NCBI GenBank assembly: GCA_965203135.1
Contig: CBDBBO010000002.1
Location: 1 to 64,000 of the forward strand
DNA: 64,000 bases
From: CATOSD01 sp965203135
Lineage (GTDB): Bacteria; Chloroflexota; Dehalococcoidia; Lucifugimonadales; CATOSD01
Direction: 5' to 3'
Of the stretch, positions 25,907-36,666 are shown piece after piece. Below the pieces are notes generated by a model that was not told where the DNA came from, ran no database searches, and saw only the letters and a list, made by a program, of their open reading frames with translations. Position 1 is the first letter of the stretch. Every line of letters begins with the position of its first letter. Made by a program: the position numbers and the translations under genes.

Positions 25907-26605
25907 CTAGCCCACCGCGAGCGCGCGCGCGGCGCGGTGGGCGACGGTCATCTCTTCCAGTTGCTCCAGTCCCTTGCGGGTGTCGCTGGCGGTCTTGGCC
26001 TTGTCCGAGTTGCGGACGCGGTACTTGAACAGCCAGTAGGTGAACTCCTTGGACTGGCTGAAGGAGATGGAGGAGCGGTGCGCGTATCCCATTTCCTCCC
26101 GGAACAGGTGAAGCAACTCCGCCTCGCTCTTCCGGTAAAGCCGCAGGAACGCCCGCTCCGATAAGTCGCCGTTGAACTGAACGCCGTTGCTCAGAAGCCG
26201 CTTCTGGATCTCGCACTCGACCGCAAACAGCAGAGCCTCTTCCACCGTCACGCCGTAGAAGTAGTTGAGAACGCCCCGGAACTTCTCGACGCCCAGGACG
26301 TCCCGAAGCACGCCCTCGTCGACGTGCGCCGGGAACCTGCCGGTGAAGAGCAGCCGCTCCATCTCGTCGTCCGGCACGAGGCCCGACAACTCTACGCTCA
26401 GCCGCTGCGCCAGCGTGAGCCAGTCGAACGCTTCCCCCAATATGAAGTAGGTGTGGCGAACACCCCGGTACTCCTCCACGGGCGCGGTCCACGCGGCCAT
26501 CGCCTCCAGCACTGCCATGGCCCAGTCCTCGCCATCGCGCACCGCGTTTCGCAGACGCGATACGATCTCCTCCGCGCCGACCAGCTGGACCGCTTGCTGG
26601 CTCAC
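25907..26605 (-). CDS. Unknown protein coupled to polX
   Basis: 232 aa, soluble and rich in charged residues. I do not recognise a domain. Helical segments such as EEIVSRLRNAVRDGEDWAMA and LTLAQRLSVELSGLV, and a basic segment (KEFTYWLFKYRVRNSDKAK) suggest a helical nucleic-acid- or protein-binding fold. The GTG start at 26605 overlaps the TGA of polX by GTGA, so its synthesis is coupled to the polymerase and it probably belongs to the secA-polX operon. Confidence 0.75.
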   Translation of the reverse strand: MSQQAVQLVGAEEIVSRLRNAVRDGEDWAMAVLEAMAAWTAPVEEYRGVRHTYFILGEAFDWLTLAQRLSVELSGLVPDDEMERLLFTGRFPAHVDEGVLRDVLGVEKFRGVLNYFYGVTVEEALLFAVECEIQKRLLSNGVQFNGDLSERAFLRLYRKSEAELLHLFREEMGYAHRSSISFSQSKEFTYWLFKYRVRNSDKAKTASDTRKGLEQLEEMTVAHRAARALAVG

Positions 26606-28358
26606 CTTCGCGCCCTCATCGCCGTGGCGCGTTCGGACTTGGGCAGCCGCAGCAGCGCGAGCAGCTCGGCCGCGGGCAGCGTGTTGAGCACGTCCTCGGG
26701 CCGGCACCAGCCGCGTCGTGCCACCGCCGCGCCGAAGCGCAGGTTGTCGAGGTGCTCGGCGGTGTGGGCGTCGCTGTCGATGACGAACGTCACGCCAAGC
26801 TCCCGCGCCCTGCGTACGTGCACGTCCTTCAGGTCGAGCCGCTCCAGCGAGCCGTTTATCTCCAGCACTGTGCCGGTGTCCGCCGCCGCCCTGAACAGCG
26901 CGTCGAAGTCCGCCTCTATGGGCCGGCGGCTGCCGATGAGCCGCGTGGTCAGGTGGCCGATGGCGGTCACGTGCGGATTGCGCATCGCGCTCAGAATGCG
27001 CTCGGTCATCACGTCCGGCTGCTGGTTCATCGCTGAGTGTACGGACGCCACCACCCAGTCCAACTCCGCCAGGACGCTGTCGGGATAGTCCATGCTGCCG
27101 TCGGCACGAATGTCTACTTCGGAGCCGCGCAGCACGGCGATTCCGCCAGCGTCGCGCTCCACCTCTTTCAGCCGCGCGTTGTGGGCGTCGAGCCGCTCCG
27201 GGCTCAGGCCGTTCGCGACGCCCAGCCCCGCCGAGTGGTCGGTGATGGCGACGTACTCGTGGCCGCGCTCCCGGGCCGCCGCGACCATCATCTCTATCGG
27301 GTCGCGGCCGTCGCTCCAGTCTGTGTGGACGTGCAGGTCGCCCCTCAGGTCGCCCACCTGCACCAGCGCAGGAATCGCGCCCTCGCGGGCCAGCGCGACC
27401 TCGGACTCGCCCATACGCAGTTCCGGCGGCACGTACTGGAGGCCCAGCCGTGCGTACAGCCGCTCCTCCTCGTCGAACTCCTCCAACTCGCCCGTCTCGA
27501 CGTCGGACAGGCCGTACTCGTTGAGCGAAAGCCCGAGCCTGTTGGCGTGCTCCCGGAGCAGGATGTTGTGTTCCTTGGAGCCTGTGAAGTACTGGAGCAG
27601 CGAGCCGAAGTGTCTTGGCGGCACTGCCCGAAAGTCCACCTGCAGCCCGTCGTCGAGCAGCACCGACGCCTTGGTGCCGCCGTGCCCCAGCACCTCCGCA
27701 ACGTCGGGCAGCGCGACGAAGTCCGCCAGCACGCCCTCCGCGTCGTTCGTCGCGCAAACCAGGTCCAGGTCGCCGATGGTCTCCTCGAACCGGCGCAGGC
27801 TGCCCGCGGGCACGAGCGCCAGGATGCCTGCGTTGCGTTCCAGCATCGCGGCGACGAGTCGCTCCGCGGCGGGCAGCGCGTCGGAGATGGGCGTGCGCTG
27901 GTCCTGCGTCCTCGCGAACTGGATGCTGCGCAGTATGTTGTCGGCGGTCTTCTGGCCCAGCCGGGGCAGCGACGCCAGCCGTCCGTCGGAAGCGGCCAGC
28001 TCCAGCTCCGGCACTGAGGTTACGCCCAACTCCTTCCACGCCCTGGAGATGGTCTTGGGACCCAGTCCCGGGACGCTCAGCAGGTCAAGCATACCGTCCG
28101 GGAACTCGGACTTGAGGTTGTCGTAGAACCTCATGCGGTTCGTGGTCACCAGCTCGCCGATCTTGTCGGAGATTGCTTTGCCGATGCCGGGTATCTGCCG
28201 CAGGTCCTCGCCGTCGTGGACCATAGTTTCCAACTCGGTGGGCAGCCGGGAGATGGTGCGGGCGGCGCGCTGGTAGGCGCGGACGGTGAACACCTTCTCG
28301 CCCTTGATTTCGAGAAGGCCGGCTATGTCGTCGAACACCTCCGCAATACGCTGGTTGT

Positions 28359-28362
<4 letters not shown>
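26602..28362 (-). CDS. polX: DNA polymerase/3'-5' exonuclease PolX
   Basis: 586-aa family X polymerase for gap-filling repair. An N-terminal helix-hairpin-helix region (QIPGIGKAISDKI, SVPGLGPKTI) binds DNA. The polymerase core has the catalytic pair in IGDLDLV and a third Asp in LQVDFRAVPP. The C-terminal PHP exonuclease has DLHVHTDWSDGRD, AITDHS, and DSDAHTAEHL, the usual metal-binding His/Asp sets. The ATG at 28362 overlaps the TGA of secA (ATGA), which fixes the start; a longer reading from 28407 would overlap secA by 49 bases. Confidence 0.95.
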
Positions 28363-31013
<2,651 letters not shown>

Positions 31014-31046
31014 GGTGCGCCGTCTCTTTCCCCAGGCGCCTGGGCG

Positions 31047-32000
31047 CTACACCTCGTCGAACAGCGCGCCCACGGACAGGCCGTTGTGGATGCGGTGGAT
31101 GGCCTCGCCGAGCAGGGGCGCGACCGACATGACCCGCATAGTGTCGGTCCTCTTGCACTCGGGTATCGGCAGCGTGTCGGTGACGAAGAACTCCTTCGCG
31201 CCGCTCTCGGCCATGATTGCGGGCGCCTCGCCGCACAGCACGCCGTGAGTGACGGCGCAGTAGATGTCGTTTGCGCCGAACTCCCGCAGCACGTTCATGG
31301 TCGACACCATCGTGCCGCCGGTGCTGATCTCGTCGTCCACCACGAGCGCGTCCCTGTCGTGCACGTCGCCAATGATGATCGACTCGAGGATGCTGTCGGC
31401 GTTGGCGACCCGCTGCTTCTCTGCGATTGCTATGGGCGTGTTCAGGAGGTCTGCCGTGTCCCGCGCCCTGCGAGTGCCGCCCGTGTCGGTCGCGGCGACC
31501 ACCAGGTTGTCCCCGTTCCGGCTGGCGAAGGGCCGCGAGAGCATGGGCACTGCGGTAAGCTCGTCCACGGGTATGTTGAAGAATCCCTGTATCTGGCCCG
31601 CGTGAAAGTCCACCGTCAGCACCCTGTCGGCTCCGGCGACCTCGATCAGGTTGGCGACCAGCCGCGCCGTGATTGGCACGCGCGGCTGGTCCTTCTTGTC
31701 GCTGCGCCCGTAGGCGTAGTACGGAATCACGGCGGTTATGCGCTCGGCCGACGCCCGCTTGGCGGCGTCGATCATGATGAGCAGCTCCATGATGTTGTCG
31801 TTGACAGGCGCTGCTATCGGCTGGACCAGAAAGACGTCCCGACCCCTGATGTTCTCCCGGATTCTCACGAACGTGTTGTCGTTCTTGAACTTGAACACTT
31901 CGCAGACGCCAAGGCGGATGCCCAGGTACGAGCAAATGTCCTTTGCCAGCTTGGGGTGAGCCTTTCCGGTGAACACTTTCAGTTCGTCGAACGCGGGCAT
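31047..32000 (-). CDS. prs: Ribose-phosphate pyrophosphokinase
   Basis: 317-aa enzyme making PRPP from ribose 5-phosphate and ATP for nucleotide, His and Trp synthesis. Family motifs present: FKNDNTFVRIRENIRGRDVFLVQ, the flexible loop YYAYGRSDKKDQPRVPIT, VDFHAGQIQGFF, and the PRPP-binding loop LVVDDEISTGGT. ATG at 32000 follows AAGGAAGTG; the frame open to 32072 is not conserved. First gene of the prs-secA-polX run. Confidence 0.96.
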   Translation of the reverse strand: MPAFDELKVFTGKAHPKLAKDICSYLGIRLGVCEVFKFKNDNTFVRIRENIRGRDVFLVQPIAAPVNDNIMELLIMIDAAKRASAERITAVIPYYAYGRSDKKDQPRVPITARLVANLIEVAGADRVLTVDFHAGQIQGFFNIPVDELTAVPMLSRPFASRNGDNLVVAATDTGGTRRARDTADLLNTPIAIAEKQRVANADSILESIIIGDVHDRDALVVDDEISTGGTMVSTMNVLREFGANDIYCAVTHGVLCGEAPAIMAESGAKEFFVTDTLPIPECKRTDTMRVMSVAPLLGEAIHRIHNGLSVGALFDEV

Positions 32001-32138
32001 TTCACTTCCTTGAAATGAGTTGCGCCGCCAGACGCGGGGCGCGTTCCGTGGCCGGCAAACCGGGGTCGCCACAGCCGCATTATAGCATACCCGCTCGCTG
32101 CCACCCGAACCCCGGCAGCGCCATCCTGCGCACCGGTT

Positions 32139-32996
32139 CTACCCCAAAAACTCCTCGATCCAACCGTCGTGGTCGGCCTGACGCGTCGCCCGCGCCATCA
32201 CCTCCGGCGACGTCGCGCTCGCCGCCAGTTCGCCCGGATCGGCCCCCTCCCGCAGCGCGCGCAGCGTGTCGTACACCGCCTTCACCGCGGCCTGGAACGG
32301 CAGATGCCCCTGCAGAGCCACCCGCACCCCGTTCTCGGCCAGCACCGCCCGGTCCGACAGCTCCGACGTCGTTCCGCCCAGCAGCAGCGGCAGGTTGGTG
32401 ACGGCGCGAACGGCCTTGAGCTCGTCCAGCGTCTGCGCTCCCGCCAGGAAGATGGCGTCCACGCCGACCTGCTCGTACGCGCGGACGCGGCGCACCGTCT
32501 CGTCGACTCCCGCCAGGCGCAGCGCGCTGGTGCGGCCCGCCACCACCAGGTTGGCGTCCTGCCGGCCCGACAGCGCGGCCCTCATCTTACCCACGCCCTC
32601 CTCCAGCGAGATCAGCCCGCCGTCGCCGCCGAACGGCAGCGGCAGCAGCGTGTCCTCGATCGTCAGCGCGGCGACTCCGGCGCTCTCCAGCTCCTCCACG
32701 GCCCGACGGACGTTCAGCGCGTTGCCGTAGCCGTGGTCCGCGTCCACCATCAGGCTTATCGAGCCGGCGCGGCATATGCGGTACGCCTGCTGGGCGAACT
32801 CGGTCAGCGTCAGCGTAATCAGGTCCGGCGCGCCTATCACCGTCGCCGCGCCTATCGAACCCGCGAACATCCCGACGTCGAACCCCAGGTCTTCGGCTAT
32901 CCGCGCCGAGATGGGGTCGAACACCGACGCGGGGTGAACGCACTCGTCGCCCGCAAGGATCTCTCTGTAGCGCAGCCGCCTCCTGGTCAGGTCCAT
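32139..32996 (-). CDS. Isocitrate lyase/PEP mutase-family protein
   Basis: 285-aa TIM-barrel protein of the PEP mutase/isocitrate lyase superfamily, closest in feel to the oxaloacetate decarboxylase-like subgroup. Visible features: HPASVFDPISARIAEDLGFDVGMFAG, DADHGYGNALNVRRAVEEL with the metal-binding Asp-x-Asp-x-Gly-Tyr-Gly, and the TIED segment. The KKCGH loop of true isocitrate lyases is missing, so glyoxylate-cycle function is unlikely. The substrate remains open: a 2-oxo acid or a C-C or C-P bond. Confidence 0.85.
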   Translation of the reverse strand: MDLTRRRLRYREILAGDECVHPASVFDPISARIAEDLGFDVGMFAGSIGAATVIGAPDLITLTLTEFAQQAYRICRAGSISLMVDADHGYGNALNVRRAVEELESAGVAALTIEDTLLPLPFGGDGGLISLEEGVGKMRAALSGRQDANLVVAGRTSALRLAGVDETVRRVRAYEQVGVDAIFLAGAQTLDELKAVRAVTNLPLLLGGTTSELSDRAVLAENGVRVALQGHLPFQAAVKAVYDTLRALREGADPGELAASATSPEVMARATRQADHDGWIEEFLG

Positions 32997-33009
32997 GAGT
33001 GTCTCCTTC

Positions 33010-33321
33010 TTACGCTATTCGCTTGTACACCACGCGCGTGCGATTGGTCGCGTAGGGGCGGATGTGCGTAATCCAGTCGCCCTTGTCCGACGCCGCCTTC
33101 CACACGTCGGTGGTGGGCAGGTCGGGCGAGTCTAGCTCGTAGACGGCGGCGTATCTCGCCACGCCCTCCACGTCGCCCGACTCCACCCGGTAGCGCGCGC
33201 ACGAGCGGACGCCGGGGACGGTGAGGATGTTGGGCACGTGCTGCGTGTCGTAGATGCGGTTGAAGTCGTCCTCGAGCTCCGAGGGAATGTCCATCTGCAC
33301 CAGGTATATGTATCCGGCCAT
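33010..33321 (-). CDS. Small ferredoxin-fold (Dabb/EthD-like) protein
   Basis: 103 aa, single compact alpha/beta domain: YIYLVQMDIPSELEDDFNRIYDTQHVPNILTVPGV is the beta-alpha start typical of EthD/DUF4286-like dimeric alpha-beta barrels. Often such proteins are monooxygenases or binding proteins in aromatic or polyketide metabolism; no catalytic residues can be assigned. It is 13 bases upstream of the PEP-mutase-like gene and co-directional, so they may work on the same compound. Confidence 0.7.
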   Translation of the reverse strand: MAGYIYLVQMDIPSELEDDFNRIYDTQHVPNILTVPGVRSCARYRVESGDVEGVARYAAVYELDSPDLPTTDVWKAASDKGDWITHIRPYATNRTRVVYKRIA

Positions 33322-33376
33322 TGCGGGGGCCTCCTTTCCGTTCGGTGCGCTGCTGTTACCGCGGCGTTCTTCGGGA

Positions 33377-34006
33377 CTAGCCGAGGATGTAAGACACCAT
33401 CCTGCGCTCCAGCGTCAGGGCCGCCTGCTGGGCGGGCTCCAGCCTTTCGGCGTCGCCCAGCGTGAGCACGAACGCGACGCCGAGCAGCCGGCCTATGCGA
33501 AAGTCGACGATGCTGGACGACACCTGCTCGCCGCTGACGTCGTACAACACCCTCAGCCCAGCCGTCTCGTCGTAGAACCCCCGCGGCTGAAGCCTCTCGA
33601 TCTCGGTGATTCGGTGCTCGTGCGGCAGGTCGCGTCCCACCTGCTCCTCGAACTGCTTGAGGAACACGTCGGAAATCCAGTCCGACACCGCTTGGGGTGT
33701 CTCGAACAGGTGGACCGTGGTGCACACCACGATGTCCGCGCCGTCGGGAAACGGCACCGGCTCGGCCGGCCTCACGAACTCGCGCACGTGGCCCGTGATT
33801 CGCCCCGACTCGCGGTAGGACTCTGCGGTATTGCCCGGGAAGCTGCCCTCCGCAAGCTCGGCGTTGTCGAGCGGACCGTCCTTCGTCAACTGGAAGTGGT
33901 GAAACTGCGGGGGCAGATCCTCCATGTCCGGCATCATGCCCTGGAGGTCATCCTCTCGCACGCCGAGCGTTGCCCTTGTGATTGGATCGCTCACGTTGCC
34001 GCACAC
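33377..34006 (-). CDS. Unknown protein
   Basis: 209 aa, soluble. No recognised domain. Segments TVHLFETPQAVSDWISDVFLKQFEEQVGRDLP and SSSIVDFRIGRLLGVAFVLTLGD look like a regular alpha/beta fold with a ligand-binding shape. GTG at 34006 is the longest start; the GTG at 33994 (SDPITRATLGV) sits at a better distance from AGAGGGG and may be the true one. Co-directional with the small ferredoxin-fold gene, 55 bases apart. Confidence 0.65.
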   Translation of the reverse strand: MCGNVSDPITRATLGVREDDLQGMMPDMEDLPPQFHHFQLTKDGPLDNAELAEGSFPGNTAESYRESGRITGHVREFVRPAEPVPFPDGADIVVCTTVHLFETPQAVSDWISDVFLKQFEEQVGRDLPHEHRITEIERLQPRGFYDETAGLRVLYDVSGEQVSSSIVDFRIGRLLGVAFVLTLGDAERLEPAQQAALTLERRMVSYILG

Positions 34007-34141
34007 CCCTCTGGCGAATCGCCGCGCTAGCCGGCCCTATTCTACATCATGTCGCCCCTCAGCAACCCAAAGCCAATTGGCACTCAAAGAGACCGCGTAT
34101 ACAATAGAGAAGGTGTCAATTCCTCTTGGGGGCGGCCTGGC

Positions 34142-34928
34142 ATGAGCGCACTCAACATCAGCGGTTTCATATGGGGCATCGCGGACGACGTGCTGCGCGA
34201 CGTGTACATGCGCGGCAAGTACCGCGACGTCATCCTGCCCATGACGGTCGTCCGCCGCCTCGACGCCGTGCTGGAGCCGACGAAGGACGCCGTACTTCGC
34301 ATGAAGACGCAGATGGACGAGGCGGGCGTGGCGAATGCGGACGCCGCGCTTCGTGACGCCTCCGGCGAGTCGTTTTACAATACGTCGCCCTTCCGGCTGC
34401 GAGACCTGACATCTCGCGGTCAGTCCCAGCGGCTGCGCGCCGACTTCGAGGTATACCTGGACGGCTTCTCGCCCAACGTCCAGGAGATACTCGAGAAGTT
34501 CGAGTTCCGCAACCAGATCCAGAGGCTGGTGGACAGCGGAGCGCTCGGAGACCGCGCCGCCCGTCATCAAGAGGGCGCGCAAGGACGGTGTCGAACCCGA
34601 CCCTCTGCACGGCCTGTTCGAGGCGACGGTCGCCGGAAGGCCCCCCGTGGTCGAGTACGAGCCGGACACCGACCTGCGCGACACCGAGCAGGTGCCGCTG
34701 CTCCACGACGGCGGCGTTGACGCGTTCCTGCGCGACGAGGTGCTGCCCTACGCGCCGGACGCCTGGTACGACCCCGCGAAGGTGAAGATCGGCTACGAGA
34801 TCAGCTTCACCCGCCACTTCTACAAGCCCAAGCCCATGCGTCCCCTCGAGCAGATACGCGCGGACATCCTGGCCCTCGAGCGCGAGACAGAGGGCCTGCT
34901 GTCAAAGATTGTGGGAGGCGGGGCGTAG
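34142..34928 (+). pseudogene. hsdM: Type I restriction-modification methylase HsdM, internally deleted and frame-shifted
   Basis: The N-terminal HsdM domain is clear (ISGFIWGIADDVLRDVYM, RDVILPMTVVRRLDAVLEP, then FEFRNQIQRLVDSGALG). Just after ALG, at about 34545, the reading jumps to another frame and straight to the HsdM C-terminus (VIKRARKDGVEPDPLHGLF, LPYAPDAWYDPAKVKIGYEISF, and FYKPKPMRPLEQIRADILALE). The whole methyltransferase core, about 300 residues with the SAM-binding motif and NPPY/F, is missing. Family length is about 500-550 aa; here about 260 codons remain in two frames. hsdS and hsdR downstream are intact, so this unit cannot modify DNA by itself unless another HsdM acts in trans or the deletion is an assembly artefact. 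Confidence 0.88.
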
Positions 34929-34965
34929 GCTTCGCGGGCTAGAGATTTGACCGGCGATGCGTCGA

Positions 34966-34982
34966 TGTGTAGCGTTTACACA
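34966..34982. promoter_or_regulatory. Small palindrome in leader of the two-gene cassette
   Basis: TGTGTA-GCGTT-TACACA, a 6-bp inverted repeat with a 5-base spacer, about 80 bases before the start of the 389-aa gene. It has the shape of an operator half-site pair or a short RNA hairpin. No other copy was noticed in the window. Confidence 0.4.
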
Positions 34983-35059
34983 CATAGCTGACATAGGAAG
35001 GGATGATGCAATGGACGGGGTGCGGTCTCAGCAAATCTCAGTTAGGGGGTGTTAGGGCG

Positions 35060-36229
35060 ATGCGAGGCAAAGAGGTGCTGCGCCCTCGACTGCACGGGCG
35101 TCGTTTCGAAGGCGGCGTGATTCCGCTCGCGTTTCTCAAAGACCTGGCGGCGTTGCAGGAGATGGTGGTGGAAGTCGCCAAGTGGAGGTACTTGCAAGAT
35201 AACCCGGACCGTAAGCGTATCCCTAGAGGCTTCACGAGTGACGTAATCCTGCAACTCGCGGCGTTGGAAGATGGCAGTGCGCTGCCTGTCATCAATTTGG
35301 CAACGACGCGAGAAGCCGCCACAGTACAACCGCGAACCCTGTCGCACGAAAGATGCTATACCGCAGCGATAAAGGACATCATCGATGCCGTGGACGCGCT
35401 TGATATGCGCGTAGAGCATACACTGAATGGGCTCTTGCCACGAGAATTGTACAAACATTTCAATAGATTCGGTCGAAGTCTGCGGGAAGGGGAATTCATA
35501 GAGCTATCATCGCCTTTCGCTTCCAAATCTGCGCGACTCGACAAGGAAAAGCGCCAGAGATTGCTCGCCATTTCTCGTTTGGAGGAGCACACACAGGCGG
35601 TTGTTCTGCGTGGTTCAGTGCCGGAAGCTGACCAGGATAGCATGAGATTCCAGCTCCAACAGATACACGGTCACAGAGTATCCGGCCAGATACCGGAACA
35701 GCACTTCGATTCCATTATGGAGGCCTTCGCATCTTACAGAGACGGAGCTCGACTCCTAGTTGAAGGTATTGGCAGATACAGTCAGCAGGGACAGCTATTG
35801 AGGCTGGATTCCGTCGAGCGCGTCATGGCTTTGGCGCCACTCGACGTGACTGCGCAACTGGACGACTTACGGAACCTGGAGGACGGCTGGGCGGACGGGG
35901 TTCAGTACGCCGGAGACTGGGGAAAGGGCTACGGCAAGGCGCCGAGCCATGCGGGTCTGGACTGGCTCTCGGCTAGGTTCACCGACGAATACCCCGATGA
36001 CCTGCCGCGCCCGTACATCTACCCGACGCCTGAGGGAGGCGTGCAACTGGAGTGGAGGGTTGGAACGTATGACATCAGCCTGGAAGTAGAATTGGAAGCC
36101 CGCGTGGGCGATTGGCACAACCTGAACATGGAGGATATAGAGGCCGACACGCGTCTGTTGAATCTGGACGACAGCCGTGATTGGGGCTGGCTTAATACCG
36201 AACTCAAGCGTCTGATGGAGATCGCGTGA
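35060..36229 (+). CDS. Unknown protein A of a two-gene cassette inside the type I RM locus
   Basis: 389 aa from the ATG at 35060 (AGGGGG ten bases upstream); the frame also opens at 35003. No named domain is recognised. The N-terminal part has a regular pattern (GRRFEGGVIPLAFLKDLAALQEMVVEVAKWRYLQDNPDRKRIPRGF) and then LQLAALEDGSALPVI, which reads like a conserved bacterial family of ~400 aa. The C-terminal part is Trp- and acidic-rich (LDWLSARF, DLPRPYIYPTPEGGVQLEW, DDSRDWGWL). No membrane segments, nuclease motif or Walker box visible. Its TGA overlaps the ATG of the next gene (TGATG shared), so the two proteins are co-translated. Coding sequence is more A/T-rich than hsdR. It interrupts the hsdM-hsdS order, suggesting cargo of a defence island. 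Confidence 0.7.
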   Translation: MRGKEVLRPRLHGRRFEGGVIPLAFLKDLAALQEMVVEVAKWRYLQDNPDRKRIPRGFTSDVILQLAALEDGSALPVINLATTREAATVQPRTLSHERCYTAAIKDIIDAVDALDMRVEHTLNGLLPRELYKHFNRFGRSLREGEFIELSSPFASKSARLDKEKRQRLLAISRLEEHTQAVVLRGSVPEADQDSMRFQLQQIHGHRVSGQIPEQHFDSIMEAFASYRDGARLLVEGIGRYSQQGQLLRLDSVERVMALAPLDVTAQLDDLRNLEDGWADGVQYAGDWGKGYGKAPSHAGLDWLSARFTDEYPDDLPRPYIYPTPEGGVQLEWRVGTYDISLEVELEARVGDWHNLNMEDIEADTRLLNLDDSRDWGWLNTELKRLMEIA

Positions 36230-36597
36230 TGAACCAAGCGACCCTGCTGCACAGGCAGGTTCACCCTGACTTCATCAAGAACGGCGAAGCCACATCCCAA
36301 GCATTTACCCCAACGCCAAAAGACAACAAACTGCTTTCGGCGTATGATGGCGATATGATAACCGCAGAGAAGGCTTGGGAGCATTACACCAACAGGCTTG
36401 GACTCCGATCATCCGGAACAGTATCCGTTTCAAACGGCGAATGTCACAAGATCGGACTCCCCGTGAGTTCAGACCCCACTAGCTTTGCCGAGCACGTGGT
36501 TATTGACTTTAGCGAACTCAGCAACAGCCAAGTCAAGACTAAGGCTAAGCAGTTGAAGGAGTACGCCACCGCTCGTGGATGGACGTTCCGTCCGTAG
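36229..36597 (+). CDS. Unknown protein B of the two-gene cassette
   Basis: 122 aa, soluble. The start is fixed by the stop-start overlap with protein A. The pattern LLHRQVHPDFIKNGEATSQAF then TPTPKDNKLLSAYDGDMITAEKAWEHY, a central SVSNGECHKIGLPV, and an ending HVVIDFSELSNSQVKTKAKQLKEYA...GWTFRP looks like a conserved small bacterial family without a name that I know. Conserved His, Cys and Asp residues are present, but no catalytic set is obvious. Proposed to act with protein A, perhaps as toxin/antidote or sensor/effector; that is inference from position only. Confidence 0.7.
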   Translation: MNQATLLHRQVHPDFIKNGEATSQAFTPTPKDNKLLSAYDGDMITAEKAWEHYTNRLGLRSSGTVSVSNGECHKIGLPVSSDPTSFAEHVVIDFSELSNSQVKTKAKQLKEYATARGWTFRP

Positions 36598-36666
36598 GAC
36601 AGATTGTACGCCTTTCAGAATCGGGGCACCTGGTGATTCAGGGGCGAGACACAAGAAGCGTGTGCG

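Noticed and set aside
34142..34928. Two separate small genes instead of a broken hsdM
   Set aside because: Both parts match the start and end of one HsdM protein in order, and the second part has no start codon or ribosome site at its beginning.
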